Shown in pieces: positions 1-8,876 of a DNA stretch of 35,447 bases (its first letter is position 1; each line of letters opens with the position of its first letter). Both the position numbers and the translations under genes were made by a program. A model generated the notes under the pieces. It had not been told where the DNA came from. It saw only the letters and a program-made list of their open reading frames with translations, and did not search any database. Source of the stretch: Bradyrhizobium sp. STM 3809 (lineage in GTDB: Bacteria; Pseudomonadota; Alphaproteobacteria; Rhizobiales; Xanthobacteraceae); contig NZ_CAFJ01000791.1 in assembly GCF_000239795.1 (NCBI RefSeq), forward strand, positions 1-35,447, in the 5' to 3' direction.

Positions 1-1
1 C

Positions 2-343
2 ATCTTCGGCGTGGTGTTCATTGGACTGGGCTTCCTGCCGCCGGACATCTCGAAAACTCTCGAGCCGGCACGACCCGTGCCCGTTGTCGCCGTCAGCACC
101 GTGGTCGGCATGAGCGACCGGGAACACGACAGAAACCGATGGGGCGGTGATTATTCGTCGTTTGATGTCAGGACGGACCGCGTCGAGGATTGCGAGAACG
201 CCTGCAAGGCAGCCGATCAATGCAGCGCCTGGACCTATGTCAGGCCGGGCCTGCAGCGACCGAGCGCCGTCTGCTGGCTGAAGAATGTCGTTCCCGCCGT
301 TTCGGTCGACGCTTGTTGCGTGTCAGGGACGAAGTTGCGCTGA
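2..343 (+). CDS. PAN/Apple-domain protein, 3' part only
   Basis: The frame is open from the left edge of the window to a TGA at 341-343, so the 5' end is missing; an internal ATG at 11 is only an apparent start. The visible 113 residues begin with a hydrophobic stretch ending near the motif FLPPD, which could be a membrane anchor or part of a signal segment. A short linker follows, then about 65 residues with the spacing of a PAN_4/Apple module: a DY/F pair, a CENAC-type helix, a second Cys before SAW, then CWLK and a CC pair near the C-terminus. PAN modules are disulfide-bonded binding folds that recognise protein or sugar ligands outside the cytoplasm. The ligand cannot be deduced. The gene converges on the DTW gene on the other strand. 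Confidence 0.7.
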   Translation: MFGVVFIGLGFLPPDISKTLEPARPVPVVAVSTVVGMSDREHDRNRWGGDYSSFDVRTDRVEDCENACKAADQCSAWTYVRPGLQRPSAVCWLKNVVPAVSVDACCVSGTKLR

Positions 344-364
344 CGGCATCCGGCTGACCTCAAG

Positions 365-416
365 CCGTCCTTCCCGTCCCGGAGCGGAGGACGGATCGAC
401 AGCGATCGTCGCTGTC
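365..416. terminator. Two hairpins between convergent genes
   Basis: Two perfect inverted repeats lie in the 71-bp gap between the PAN gene and the DTW gene. One has 7-nt arms CCGTCCT/AGGACGG (365-371 and 388-394). The other has 8-nt arms GACAGCGA/TCGCTGTC (398-405 and 409-416) around a 3-nt loop. The second overlaps the stop codon of the DTW gene. Neither is followed by a clear T-run, so intrinsic termination is only suggested by position and symmetry. Confidence 0.4.
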
Positions 417-1170
417 ACGGCGACGCGCGGCCGCGGCGTTTGCCGCCGCGGGAGGGATGCGGCCGCCGCGGTTTCGGCCGCGGGGTGAGCTCCGGCTGCG
501 CCTTTTCCACCTCCCGATACCGGACGAGCATGCGCTCGAAGCTCGCCTCCAGCGCCGTGGCGATCTCCGGTCGCCGGTCCAGGGCCGCCATCAGCATGCC
601 CGCCGCCTCGATGGTCGAGAGCCCGTCCTTCCGCGGCTCACGACGGAGGTGGCCGTAGCGCGAGGGCCGGCGCGGCCCGAGGATGACGCGCTGGCATTTC
701 AGCATCCATGGATTGCGCCACCACAGCGCCTTGGCCTGGCTCCAGGTGCCGTCGAGCAGGATCACGCCCTCGATGGACTTGAGGATGCCGCGCTGATTCT
801 CGGCGACCTCGCCCTTGCGGGTCAACGCGACGACCTCGCTGTCGGGATCCAGATCGGCGGCCTTGGCCGATCCGAGATAGAGGATCGCCCAGCGTGATGG
901 ATCGTCGACGGGACGGCCGAGCGCCTTCGCCAGGCTCGGCCATGACAGCCCGACCTTCACCACCGCGTTCTTGAAATGCTGCGCGGCGAGCCGCGCCGTT
1001 CCGAGCGCCCTGTCCTGCTCCTGCGGATGCTGCAGGATCAACAGCCCCAGCCGGCTCTCGAGCGGCGTGACGCTGTCGCAGATGCACAGCGGCAGCGGCT
1101 TCTGGCAGCGCGGGCAGTCGGGCGGCGGCTCGGCGGCGAGCGGCGGGTGGTCATGAGGCTGGTCGGACAT
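415..1170 (-). CDS. DTW-domain protein, probable tRNA-uridine aminocarboxypropyltransferase
   Basis: This 251-residue protein carries the family signature D140-G-T-W143 followed by SQAK, and downstream the conserved STIEA segment. The N-terminus has a four-cysteine cluster (C19, C22, C29, C31), as in the metal-binding part of the TapT/YfiP branch. Members of this SPOUT-related family transfer the 3-amino-3-carboxypropyl group of S-adenosylmethionine to a tRNA uridine (acp3U). Which tRNA position is modified here is not visible. The last 25 or so residues are a basic, proline- and arginine-rich tail that could help bind RNA. The gene lies 39 bp downstream of the mdtC-like gene on the same strand and may be the last cistron of that operon, with no obvious functional link. 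Family assignment is firm; the substrate is inferred. Confidence 0.85.
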   Translation of the reverse strand: MSDQPHDHPPLAAEPPPDCPRCQKPLPLCICDSVTPLESRLGLLILQHPQEQDRALGTARLAAQHFKNAVVKVGLSWPSLAKALGRPVDDPSRWAILYLGSAKAADLDPDSEVVALTRKGEVAENQRGILKSIEGVILLDGTWSQAKALWWRNPWMLKCQRVILGPRRPSRYGHLRREPRKDGLSTIEAAGMLMAALDRRPEIATALEASFERMLVRYREVEKAQPELTPRPKPRRPHPSRGGKRRGRASP

Positions 1171-1209
1171 GGCGCGCCTATACGCGTCCGCAAGGGTGAC
1201 GACAACGGC

Positions 1210-4200
1210 TCATTCCGCCGGCGCGACGAGCGGCTCCGGCGCCGAGCGGCGGCGCAGCCGGTCGATGAGGAGATAGATCACGGGTGTCGTGTAGAGCGTG
1301 AGGATCTGCGACACCAGAAGGCCGCCGATGATGGTGATGCCGAGCGGACGGCGCAGTTCGGTGCCGGGGCCGGTCGCGATCACCAGCGGCAGGCCGGCGA
1401 ACAGGGCCGCCAGCGTGGTCATCAGGATCGGGCGGAAGCGCACCCGGCAAGCCTCGAAGATCGCGTCCGCCGAGGACATACCGCGCTGGCGCTCGGCCTC
1501 AAGCGCGAAGTCGACCAGCATGATGCCGTTCTTCTTGACGATGCCGATCAAGAGGATGATGCCGACGAAGGCGATCACGGTCAGCGGCGTGTTGGTGACC
1601 TGCAAGGCGAGCAGCGCGCCCAGGCCGGCTGAGGGCAAGGTCGAGATGATCGTCAGCGGATGCGCCAGGCTCTCATAGAGCACGCCCAGCACGATATACA
1701 TCGCGACCAGGGCCGAGAGGATCAGGAGCGGCTGCCGGCCGCTGCCCTTGTTGAAGTCGCCGGCATTGCCGTCGAAGCCGCCGCGGATACCCTCGGGCAT
1801 ATGCAGCTCGTCGACCGCCCGCTGAATGTTGGCGGTGGCCGCCTGCAGCGGCACGTCGGGCAGCAGGTTGAACGACACGGTCGTCGAGGGAAACGACTGC
1901 GAGTGGTAGACGGCGAGCGGCGACAGCCCACGCTCGGCCTTCACCAGCGCCGAGAGCGGGATCTGCGCGTCCCCTGCCCCGGCCACATAGATGCGGTCGA
2001 GATTGGACGGATCTGTCTGGAACTTCGGATCGATCTCCAGCACCACCATGTACTGGTTGCGCTGGCTGTAGACGATCGAGATCTGGCGCTGCGCGAACGC
2101 ATTGTTGAGGGCGTTGTCGATGTCCTGGACGCGCACGCCGAGGCTCGCGGCCTTCTGCCGGTCGATCCTGAGCGCGAGCTGCAAGCCTCCGGGATCGCGA
2201 TCGCTGGAGATGTCGGTGATGCCGTCGACGGTCTCCAGCCGCTTGGCGACGATCGGCGCCCATTTCTGCAGGAGATCGAGGTCGGGGCTGGTCAGCGTGT
2301 ACTGATAGTCGGAATCGCTCTGCCGGCCGCCGGCGCGCACGTCCTGTGCCGCGAACATGAAGAGACGGATGCCCGGCACCATGGCGAGGCTGCGCCGGAG
2401 CCGGTTGATCACGAGCTCGGTCGAGACGCCCTCGCGCTCCGCCGGCGGCTTGAGGTTGATGAACATGGTGCCGCGGTTCGACGTCGCCCCGCCCGGTCCG
2501 CCGCCGCCTCCGATCGTCGAGCCGAGACCGGCCACGGCGGGATCGGCCATCACGATGTCGGCGAGCCGCTGCTGCAGCGCCAGCATCGATTGGAACGAGA
2601 TATCGGCGGACGCGCGCGTGGCGCCGATGATGAAGCCGGAATCGTCGGTCGGGAAATAGCCCTTGGGCACCTTGATGTAGAGCGTCACCGTGAGCGCGAT
2701 CGTGGCGAAGAACACGAGCAGCGTCAGGAACGGATAGATCAGCACCCCGCGCAGGGTCCAAGCATAGAAGCGGACCATGCCCGACAGCGTGCCTTCGACG
2801 ATGCGGTCGAACAACGTGGCGCGTTCGGACAGCGTCTCCTTGATGTAGTGCGCGCAGATCATCGGCGTGACCGTCAGCGATACCAGGGTCGACACCACGA
2901 TCGCGAAGGTCAGCGTCAGCGAGAACTCGCGCAACAGCCGGCCGACCACGCCGTCCATGAAGATCAGCGGCACGAAGGCCGCCACCAGTGACAGGCTGAT
3001 CGACAACACCGTGAAGCCGATCTGGCGGGCGCCATCGAGCGCCGCGCGCATCGGCGACAGCCCATGCTCGAGATTGCGGTACATGTTCTCGATCATCACG
3101 ATGGCATCGTCGACGACGAAGCCGACCGAAATCGCCAGCGCCATCAGCGAGAGATTGTCGATCGAGAATCCGGCGAGCCACATCGCAGCGCATGTGCCGG
3201 CGAGCGCCAGCGGTACCGAGACGCCCGCGGCCACCGTGGGGACGAGGCGGCGCAGGAACAGGAACACGACCAGCATCACCAGCACCGCGGTCGCAAGCAG
3301 GGTCCACTGCATGTCCTCGACCGAGGCGCGGATCGTCCCGGTGCGATCGATCAGGGTCGAGATCTCGATGCCCGCGGGGATCCATTGCTTGAGCTCGGGG
3401 AGCAGCGCCTTCACGCGGTCGATGGTCTCGATGACGTTGGCATCGCCCTGCTTGGCGATCTGGATCAGCACCGCCGGCTGCTTGTTGAACCAGGCGATCG
3501 AGCGCACGTTGCGCACGGAATCCTCGACGTCGGCGACGTCCGAAAGCCGCACGAAGCTGCCATTGCTGCTCTTGATCAGGATGTCGCGGAACTCGGCCGC
3601 GGTCCGCATCTGCCTGTTGACCGCGATGGTCTCGCTCTGCCGCCCGCCCTCGAAGATGCCGACCGGCCCGATCGGGTTGGCGCTGATGATCGCGGTCCTG
3701 ACGTCGTCGGTCGAGATGCCGGCATTGGCCAGCGCCACCGGATTGAGCGCGATCCGCACGGCCGGCTGGTCGGCGCCGCTGACCGTGACGTTGCCCACGC
3801 CCGGCACCTGGAACAGCCGCTGCGCCAGCACGGTGTCGGCGACATCATACATCGCGCTCGGCAACATCGTCTTCGAGGTCAGCGCCAGCACGAACACCGG
3901 CGCCGCCGCCGTATTTGCCTTCCGGAAGCGCGGCAAAGCCGGCAGATCGCTCGGCAGGTCCGACAAGGCCGCGTTGATCGCCGCCTGCACGTCGCGCGCC
4001 GCCTTGTCGATGTCGCGGCCGATCGAGAACTGGATCTGGATGTTGGTCTGCCCGAGCGAGCTGGTCGAGGTGATCTGGTCGACGCCCGCGATCTCACCGA
4101 GGCGCCGCTCCAGCGGCGCCGCGACCGTCGCCGCCATGACCGAGGGATCGGCACCGGGGCGCGAGGCGGTCACGAAGATCGACGGGAAATCGACGTTCGG

Positions 4201-4314
4201 CACCGGCGCCACCGGCAGGAAGATGTAGGCGACAATCCCGACCAGGAACAGTCCGATCGACAGCAGGGTGGTGCCGACCGGCCGGCGTATGAAGGGCTCG
4301 GAGAGCGAGGCCAT
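1210..4314 (-). CDS. mdtC: RND multidrug efflux pump subunit, MdtC-like
   Basis: The 1034-residue protein opens with FIRRPVGTTLL and LPVAPVPNVDFP, which match the MdtC branch of the HAE1 RND family. The order is TM1, a periplasmic porter half, TM2-6, a second TM block start, a second periplasmic half, and TM8-12. TM4 keeps the paired aspartates of the proton relay (GFVVDDAIVMIEN), and TM10 keeps the lysine (IGIVKKNGIMLVDF). The frame stays open upstream to an ATG at 4593, but those extra residues are low-complexity and overlap the end of mdtB in another frame. The chosen ATG at 4314 overlaps the mdtB stop as TGATG and has a GAAGG ribosome-binding site 9 nt upstream. In E. coli MdtB and MdtC form one heterotrimeric pump; the pair here probably does too. 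Substrates cannot be read from the sequence. Confidence 0.93.
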   Translation of the reverse strand: MASLSEPFIRRPVGTTLLSIGLFLVGIVAYIFLPVAPVPNVDFPSIFVTASRPGADPSVMAATVAAPLERRLGEIAGVDQITSTSSLGQTNIQIQFSIGRDIDKAARDVQAAINAALSDLPSDLPALPRFRKANTAAAPVFVLALTSKTMLPSAMYDVADTVLAQRLFQVPGVGNVTVSGADQPAVRIALNPVALANAGISTDDVRTAIISANPIGPVGIFEGGRQSETIAVNRQMRTAAEFRDILIKSSNGSFVRLSDVADVEDSVRNVRSIAWFNKQPAVLIQIAKQGDANVIETIDRVKALLPELKQWIPAGIEISTLIDRTGTIRASVEDMQWTLLATAVLVMLVVFLFLRRLVPTVAAGVSVPLALAGTCAAMWLAGFSIDNLSLMALAISVGFVVDDAIVMIENMYRNLEHGLSPMRAALDGARQIGFTVLSISLSLVAAFVPLIFMDGVVGRLLREFSLTLTFAIVVSTLVSLTVTPMICAHYIKETLSERATLFDRIVEGTLSGMVRFYAWTLRGVLIYPFLTLLVFFATIALTVTLYIKVPKGYFPTDDSGFIIGATRASADISFQSMLALQQRLADIVMADPAVAGLGSTIGGGGGPGGATSNRGTMFINLKPPAEREGVSTELVINRLRRSLAMVPGIRLFMFAAQDVRAGGRQSDSDYQYTLTSPDLDLLQKWAPIVAKRLETVDGITDISSDRDPGGLQLALRIDRQKAASLGVRVQDIDNALNNAFAQRQISIVYSQRNQYMVVLEIDPKFQTDPSNLDRIYVAGAGDAQIPLSALVKAERGLSPLAVYHSQSFPSTTVSFNLLPDVPLQAATANIQRAVDELHMPEGIRGGFDGNAGDFNKGSGRQPLLILSALVAMYIVLGVLYESLAHPLTIISTLPSAGLGALLALQVTNTPLTVIAFVGIILLIGIVKKNGIMLVDFALEAERQRGMSSADAIFEACRVRFRPILMTTLAALFAGLPLVIATGPGTELRRPLGITIIGGLLVSQILTLYTTPVIYLLIDRLRRRSAPEPLVAPAE

Positions 4315-7300
4315 CACTGGATGCCTTCGGTGGCGCCCGCAATCGGCGGCGACGGCAGGTCGGGCGCGGGCGGCAGCGCGCGCTCGAAGCGGCGGTTGAT
4401 GCGGTCGAGCGCGAGATAGATCACCGGCGTCGTGTACAGGGTCAGAAGCTGGCTGAGCAGCAGGCCGCCGATGATCGAGATGCCGAGCGGGAAGCGCAGC
4501 TCCGAGCCGGTGCCGCTCTCGATCGCCAGCGGCAGCGCGCCGAACAGCGCGGCGAGCGTCGTCATCATGATCGGGCGGAAGCGCAGCAGGCACGCCTGCA
4601 CGATCGCGTCGGTCGGCGTACGGCTCTCGTGCCGCTCGGCCTCCAGCGCGAAGTCGATCATCATGATCGCGTTCTTCTTGACGATGCCCATCAAGAGGAT
4701 GATGCCGATCAGGCCGATCACCGAGAGATCCTGTCCGAACAGCATCAACGCGAGAATGGCGCCGACGCCGGCCGACGGCAGGGTCGACAGGATCGTGATC
4801 GGATGGATGTAGCTCTCATAGAGCACGCCGAGCACGATGTAGATGGTGATGACGGCGGCGAGCAGCAGCCAGGGTTGCCCGGCCAGCGACTTGGCGAACT
4901 CGGCGGCATCGCCCGAGTACACGCCGATGATGCTGCCGGGCATGCCGATGCGGGTCTCGGTGGCATGGAGCGCGTCGACCGCCTCGCTCAACGCCACGCC
5001 GGGCGCAAGGTTGAAGCTCAGCGCGACCGCGGGGAATTGCGCCTGATGCGAGATCGCCAGCGGCGTCGTGGTCCGCTTCAGGCTCGCCACCGCCGACAGC
5101 GGCACCTGGCCGCCGGCCCCGGGCAGATACAGCTTCGACAGGATCGAGGGATCGCGCTGGTACATCGGCAGCGCCTCCAGCACCACGCGGTACTGGTTGG
5201 CCTGGCCGTAGATCGTCGAGATCTGGCGCTGCGCGAAGGCATCGTTGAGCGTGTCGGTGACGGCCTGCAGGCTGACGCCGAGCTGGCCGGCGCGCTGCCG
5301 GTCGATCGAAAGCTCGGCGCGCAAGCCCCCCTCCTGCGCTTCCGAGGAGACGTCGCGGAACAGCGGATCGCGGCGCATCTCGGCGACCAGCTGCCGCGCC
5401 CATTTCGACACTTCGGCCGCATCGGCGCCGGTCAGCGTGTACTGGTATTGCGAACGGCTTGCCTGGGTCGAGATCTGCACGTCCTGAACCGGCTGGAAGT
5501 ACACGGTCATGCCGGGCACGCCGGAAATCTTTGCCTTCAGCCGCGCGATCACCTCGGCGACCCCGTCCTTGCGCTCGCCGAGCGGCTTCAAGGTCAGGAC
5601 GAGGCGGCCGACATTGGTGGTCGGGTTGACCGATCCGGCGCCGATGACCGAGACCACGCCGACGATGTCGGGATCGGCCTGGATCGCGGCCGCCACATCC
5701 GACTGGCGCTTGGTCATTTCCGCGAACGACACGTCGGGGCCGGCCTCGGTCACCGCCGTGATCGACCCGGTGTCCTGCAGCGGCAGGAAGCCCTTGGGCG
5801 CGATGACGTACAGCGCCAGCGTGGCCGCCAGGGTCGCGAAGGTCACGACCAGCGTCTCGGTCTGCCGGTCCAGCACCCACAGCAGGCTGCGGTGATAGAC
5901 GGCGACCGTGCGGTCGATGAAGCGGCTGATCGCGTTCAGCCCCGGCAACACCCATTCCTCGCTGGCATGCTTCAGGAGCCGCGAGCACATCATCGGCGTC
6001 AGGGTCAGCGACACCACAGCGGATGTCACCACCGCAATCGTGAGCGTCAGCGCGAACTCGCGGAACATGCGGCCGACCAGCCCCGACATGAACAGCAGCG
6101 GGATGAACACCGCGATCAGCGACACCGTCAGCGAGATCACGGTGAAGCCGATCTCGCGAGCGCCGCGCAGCGAGGCGTTCATCGCGCTCTCGCCGTTCTC
6201 CATATGGCGCACGATGTTCTCGATCATCACGATGGCGTCGTCGACGACGAAGCCGGTGCCGATCGTCAGCGCCATCAGCGAGAGGTTGTCGAGGCTGAAG
6301 CCGGCGAAATACATCACGCCGAAGCTCGTGATCAGCGACAGCGGCAGCGCGACGCCGGCGATGATCGTGGCGCGCATCGAACGCAGGAACAAGAGCACCA
6401 CCAGCGTGACCAGCACGACGCTGAGCACCAGGGTGAACTGGACGTCGTGAACGGAGGCGCGGATCGTGACGGTACGGTCGCTGACGATGTCGAGCTTCAC
6501 GCCCGCCGGGATGATGCGCTGCAGCTTCGGAATCTCGGCGCGGATCTGCCGGACCACGTCGATGACGTTGGCACCGGGCTGGCGCTGGATGTCGAGGATG
6601 ACCGCGGGGACGCCCTGGTACCAGCCGCCGGTGCGGTCGTTCTCCAGCCCGTCCACGATCGTCGCGACATCGCCGATCGTGACCGGCGAGCCGTTGCGAT
6701 AGGCGATGATGATCGGCTTGTAGGCGTCGGCAGCCGCGATCTGGTCGTTGGCGGTGATGAGATAGGCCTGCTGCGCGCCATCCAGCGAGCCCTTCGGCCC
6801 GGAGACGTTGGCGCCCGCGATCGCGGCCCGCAGATCCTCCATCGAGATACCATAGGCGGCGAGCCGCGCCAGATCGGCCTGCACCCGCACCGCGGGCTTC
6901 AGGCCGCCCAGCACCGACACCCGGCCGACGCCGGAGACCTGGCTCAGCCGCTGCGCCAGGATCGTGTCGGCCATGTCGCTCATGGCGCGCAGCGAGATCG
7001 TCTCCGAGGTCAGCGCGAGCGTCATCACCGGCGCATCGGCCGGATTGACCTTGGCGTAGGTCGGCGGATAGGGCAGCGATTTCGGCAGCACGCCGGCGGC
7101 GGCATTGATGGCGGCCTGCACGTCCTGCGTCGCGCCGTCGATGTCGCGCCCGAGATCGAATTGCAGCGAGATCTGGCTGACGCCGTACGAACTCGTCGAG
7201 TTCATCACCGAGAGCGACGGAATCTGGCCGAGCTGCCGCTCCAGCGGCGCCGTGATCAGCGAGGCGATCACGTCGGGGCTGCCGCCGGGTAGCTGCGTCG

Positions 7301-7442
7301 TCACCTGCACGGTCGGAAAGTCGACCTGCGGCAGCGCCGAGACTGGAAGCGCGAGATAGCCCAGCAGGCCGCCGATCAGCAGCGCGACGCCGAGCAGCGA
7401 GGTCGCGATCGGGCGGCGGATGAAGGGTTCGGAGACGCTCAT
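4314..7442 (-). CDS. mdtB: RND multidrug efflux pump subunit, MdtB-like
   Basis: The protein is 1042 residues, close to the E. coli MdtB length. The N-terminus (FIRRPIATSLL, LPVSALPQVDFPTVQV, TAPLERQLGQ) matches the MdtB branch rather than AcrB or MdtC. TM4 carries the two proton-relay aspartates in TGFVVDDAIVMIENI, and TM10 the lysine in MGIVKKNAIMMIDF. The ATG at 7442 has a GAGG ribosome-binding site 8 nt upstream and begins 27 bp after the membrane-fusion gene. Its stop overlaps the mdtC start by one base, which suggests translational coupling and fixed stoichiometry. Working inference: it provides part of an inner-membrane heterotrimer that uses the proton gradient and feeds the outer-membrane factor encoded at the head of this operon. 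Confidence 0.94.
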   Translation of the reverse strand: MSVSEPFIRRPIATSLLGVALLIGGLLGYLALPVSALPQVDFPTVQVTTQLPGGSPDVIASLITAPLERQLGQIPSLSVMNSTSSYGVSQISLQFDLGRDIDGATQDVQAAINAAAGVLPKSLPYPPTYAKVNPADAPVMTLALTSETISLRAMSDMADTILAQRLSQVSGVGRVSVLGGLKPAVRVQADLARLAAYGISMEDLRAAIAGANVSGPKGSLDGAQQAYLITANDQIAAADAYKPIIIAYRNGSPVTIGDVATIVDGLENDRTGGWYQGVPAVILDIQRQPGANVIDVVRQIRAEIPKLQRIIPAGVKLDIVSDRTVTIRASVHDVQFTLVLSVVLVTLVVLLFLRSMRATIIAGVALPLSLITSFGVMYFAGFSLDNLSLMALTIGTGFVVDDAIVMIENIVRHMENGESAMNASLRGAREIGFTVISLTVSLIAVFIPLLFMSGLVGRMFREFALTLTIAVVTSAVVSLTLTPMMCSRLLKHASEEWVLPGLNAISRFIDRTVAVYHRSLLWVLDRQTETLVVTFATLAATLALYVIAPKGFLPLQDTGSITAVTEAGPDVSFAEMTKRQSDVAAAIQADPDIVGVVSVIGAGSVNPTTNVGRLVLTLKPLGERKDGVAEVIARLKAKISGVPGMTVYFQPVQDVQISTQASRSQYQYTLTGADAAEVSKWARQLVAEMRRDPLFRDVSSEAQEGGLRAELSIDRQRAGQLGVSLQAVTDTLNDAFAQRQISTIYGQANQYRVVLEALPMYQRDPSILSKLYLPGAGGQVPLSAVASLKRTTTPLAISHQAQFPAVALSFNLAPGVALSEAVDALHATETRIGMPGSIIGVYSGDAAEFAKSLAGQPWLLLAAVITIYIVLGVLYESYIHPITILSTLPSAGVGAILALMLFGQDLSVIGLIGIILLMGIVKKNAIMMIDFALEAERHESRTPTDAIVQACLLRFRPIMMTTLAALFGALPLAIESGTGSELRFPLGISIIGGLLLSQLLTLYTTPVIYLALDRINRRFERALPPAPDLPSPPIAGATEGIQ

Positions 7443-7469
7443 CGCGAGGGCCTCGTCAACCGCACCGGG

Positions 7470-8876
7470 TCATGGCTGCGGCCTCGCGCTGCGGCCCTGC
7501 TCGCCACCTCCCTGGGATGGCGTCCCGCCGGCATCCGTAGCACCCTCGGCTTGCGGCCGGCGCCGCCGCTCGCCATCCTTCGGCGCGCCCTCGGTAGGTG
7601 CACTGCCCTCCTTCGCCTGATCCTTTGCCTGGTCCTTGCCCTGCGGATTGCGGCCGCGCTTGCGCGGCGCGAGGTCGACCTGCGGGGCCTGGTCGGCGCG
7701 GCCGACCACGACCTTGGCGCCATCGGCGAGATTGGCGAAGCCGGTCGTGATCACGCGATCGGACGGGCTCAAGCCGCTCGCGATGACGGCCTCGCTCTCG
7801 TTCTGCTGCACCACCGTCACCGGATGCGCCGCGGCGATGTCGCCATCGCCGATGACATAGCTGAAGGTGCCGGCGGGCCCGCGCTGCACCGCCGAGGTCG
7901 GCACCGTCAGCGCCTGCGTCAGCGTCTCGACCTTGAGGCGCACATTGACGAACTGGCCGGGCCAGAGCTGAAACTTGGCGTTGGGGAATTCCGCTTTGAG
8001 CTTGAGCGTGCCGGTCGTCTGATCGACCTGGTTGTCGATGCCGCGCAGCGTGCCGGTATCGATGACCGTCACGCCGTCATTGCCGAACACGTCGACGGCA
8101 AGCGGTCCCTTGGCGGCGGCGGCGTTGACCCGCATGATCTGCTGTTGCGGCAGGCTGAACTGCACGGCGATCGGCTGCAGCTGCGTGATCACCACCAGGC
8201 CCGTCGTATCCGAGGCGCGGATGATGTTGCCCTTGTCGACCTGGCGCAGACCGGCTCGCCCCGAGAGCGGCGCCACGATCTTCGTGTAGCTCAAGGTCGC
8301 CGCGGCGTTGTCGATCGCGGCCTGGTCGGCCTTGATCAGCGCCTGCTGCTGCGCGACCACCGCGCGCTGGGTGTCGGCCTGCTGCTTGGAGCCGGCACTG
8401 CTGGCGGCGAGCTGCTCGTAACGCGCGAGATCGAGCTTCTGGTTGGCGAGTTGCGCCTCGTCCTGGGCCTTCTTGGCCACGGCCTGGTCGTACTGCGCCT
8501 GGTAGATCGCGGGGTCGATCTCGGCAAGCACGTCGCCCTGCTTGACGTCCTGGCCCTCGACGAAATTGACCGCGATCAGCTTGCCATCGACTTGCGAGCG
8601 TACCGTCACGGTATTGAGCGCGCGAACGGAGCCAACGCCGTCGAGATAGACGGGAACGTCCTTGATCGTCGGAGACGCCGCCAGCACCGGCACGGGAAGA
8701 TCGGGCCGAGCGAAGCGGTTGTTGGCCTGCTGCTTCTGCTGCATGGCCATCCAGCCGATATAGCCGAGGCCGCCGAGGATGAGCAGCGTGATCGTGATCG
8801 ACACCAGCCGCCGGGCCACGCTCGAACGCGCGCGCTTCACGACCCCTGCTCCCTTTTCATCCGGTTTAAAGAGCAT
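7470..8876 (-). CDS. mdtA: Membrane-fusion (periplasmic adaptor) protein, MdtA-like
   Basis: This 468-residue HlyD/RND adaptor has an N-terminal anchor at about residues 24-44. It then shows the usual mirror-image order: beta-barrel strand, lipoyl half (TVTVRSQVDGKL, FVEGQDVKQGDVLAEID), an alpha-helical hairpin rich in A and Q, the second lipoyl half (IVAPLSGRAGLRQVDKG), and barrel and membrane-proximal domains ending near residue 402. It would link the inner-membrane pump to the outer-membrane factor. The final 65 or so residues are a low-complexity tail of G, K, Q, E, P and R, probably disordered. The start ATG overlaps the end of the outer-membrane-factor gene by 11 bp, so the two are cotranscribed and probably coupled. 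The family call is secure. Confidence 0.93.
   Translation of the reverse strand: MLFKPDEKGAGVVKRARSSVARRLVSITITLLILGGLGYIGWMAMQQKQQANNRFARPDLPVPVLAASPTIKDVPVYLDGVGSVRALNTVTVRSQVDGKLIAVNFVEGQDVKQGDVLAEIDPAIYQAQYDQAVAKKAQDEAQLANQKLDLARYEQLAASSAGSKQQADTQRAVVAQQQALIKADQAAIDNAAATLSYTKIVAPLSGRAGLRQVDKGNIIRASDTTGLVVITQLQPIAVQFSLPQQQIMRVNAAAAKGPLAVDVFGNDGVTVIDTGTLRGIDNQVDQTTGTLKLKAEFPNAKFQLWPGQFVNVRLKVETLTQALTVPTSAVQRGPAGTFSYVIGDGDIAAAHPVTVVQQNESEAVIASGLSPSDRVITTGFANLADGAKVVVGRADQAPQVDLAPRKRGRNPQGKDQAKDQAKEGSAPTEGAPKDGERRRRPQAEGATDAGGTPSQGGGEQGRSARPQP

Noticed and set aside
4315..4593. N-terminal extension of the mdtC frame into mdtB
   Set aside because: It overlaps mdtB out of frame, and TGATG coupling at 4314 gives the normal RND N-terminus.
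4629..7292. An 887-codon open frame on the plus strand opposite mdtB
   Set aside because: It lies wholly against a clear RND gene, its product is rich in R, H, D and Q with no domain, and such shadows are expected on the antisense strand of GC-rich genes.
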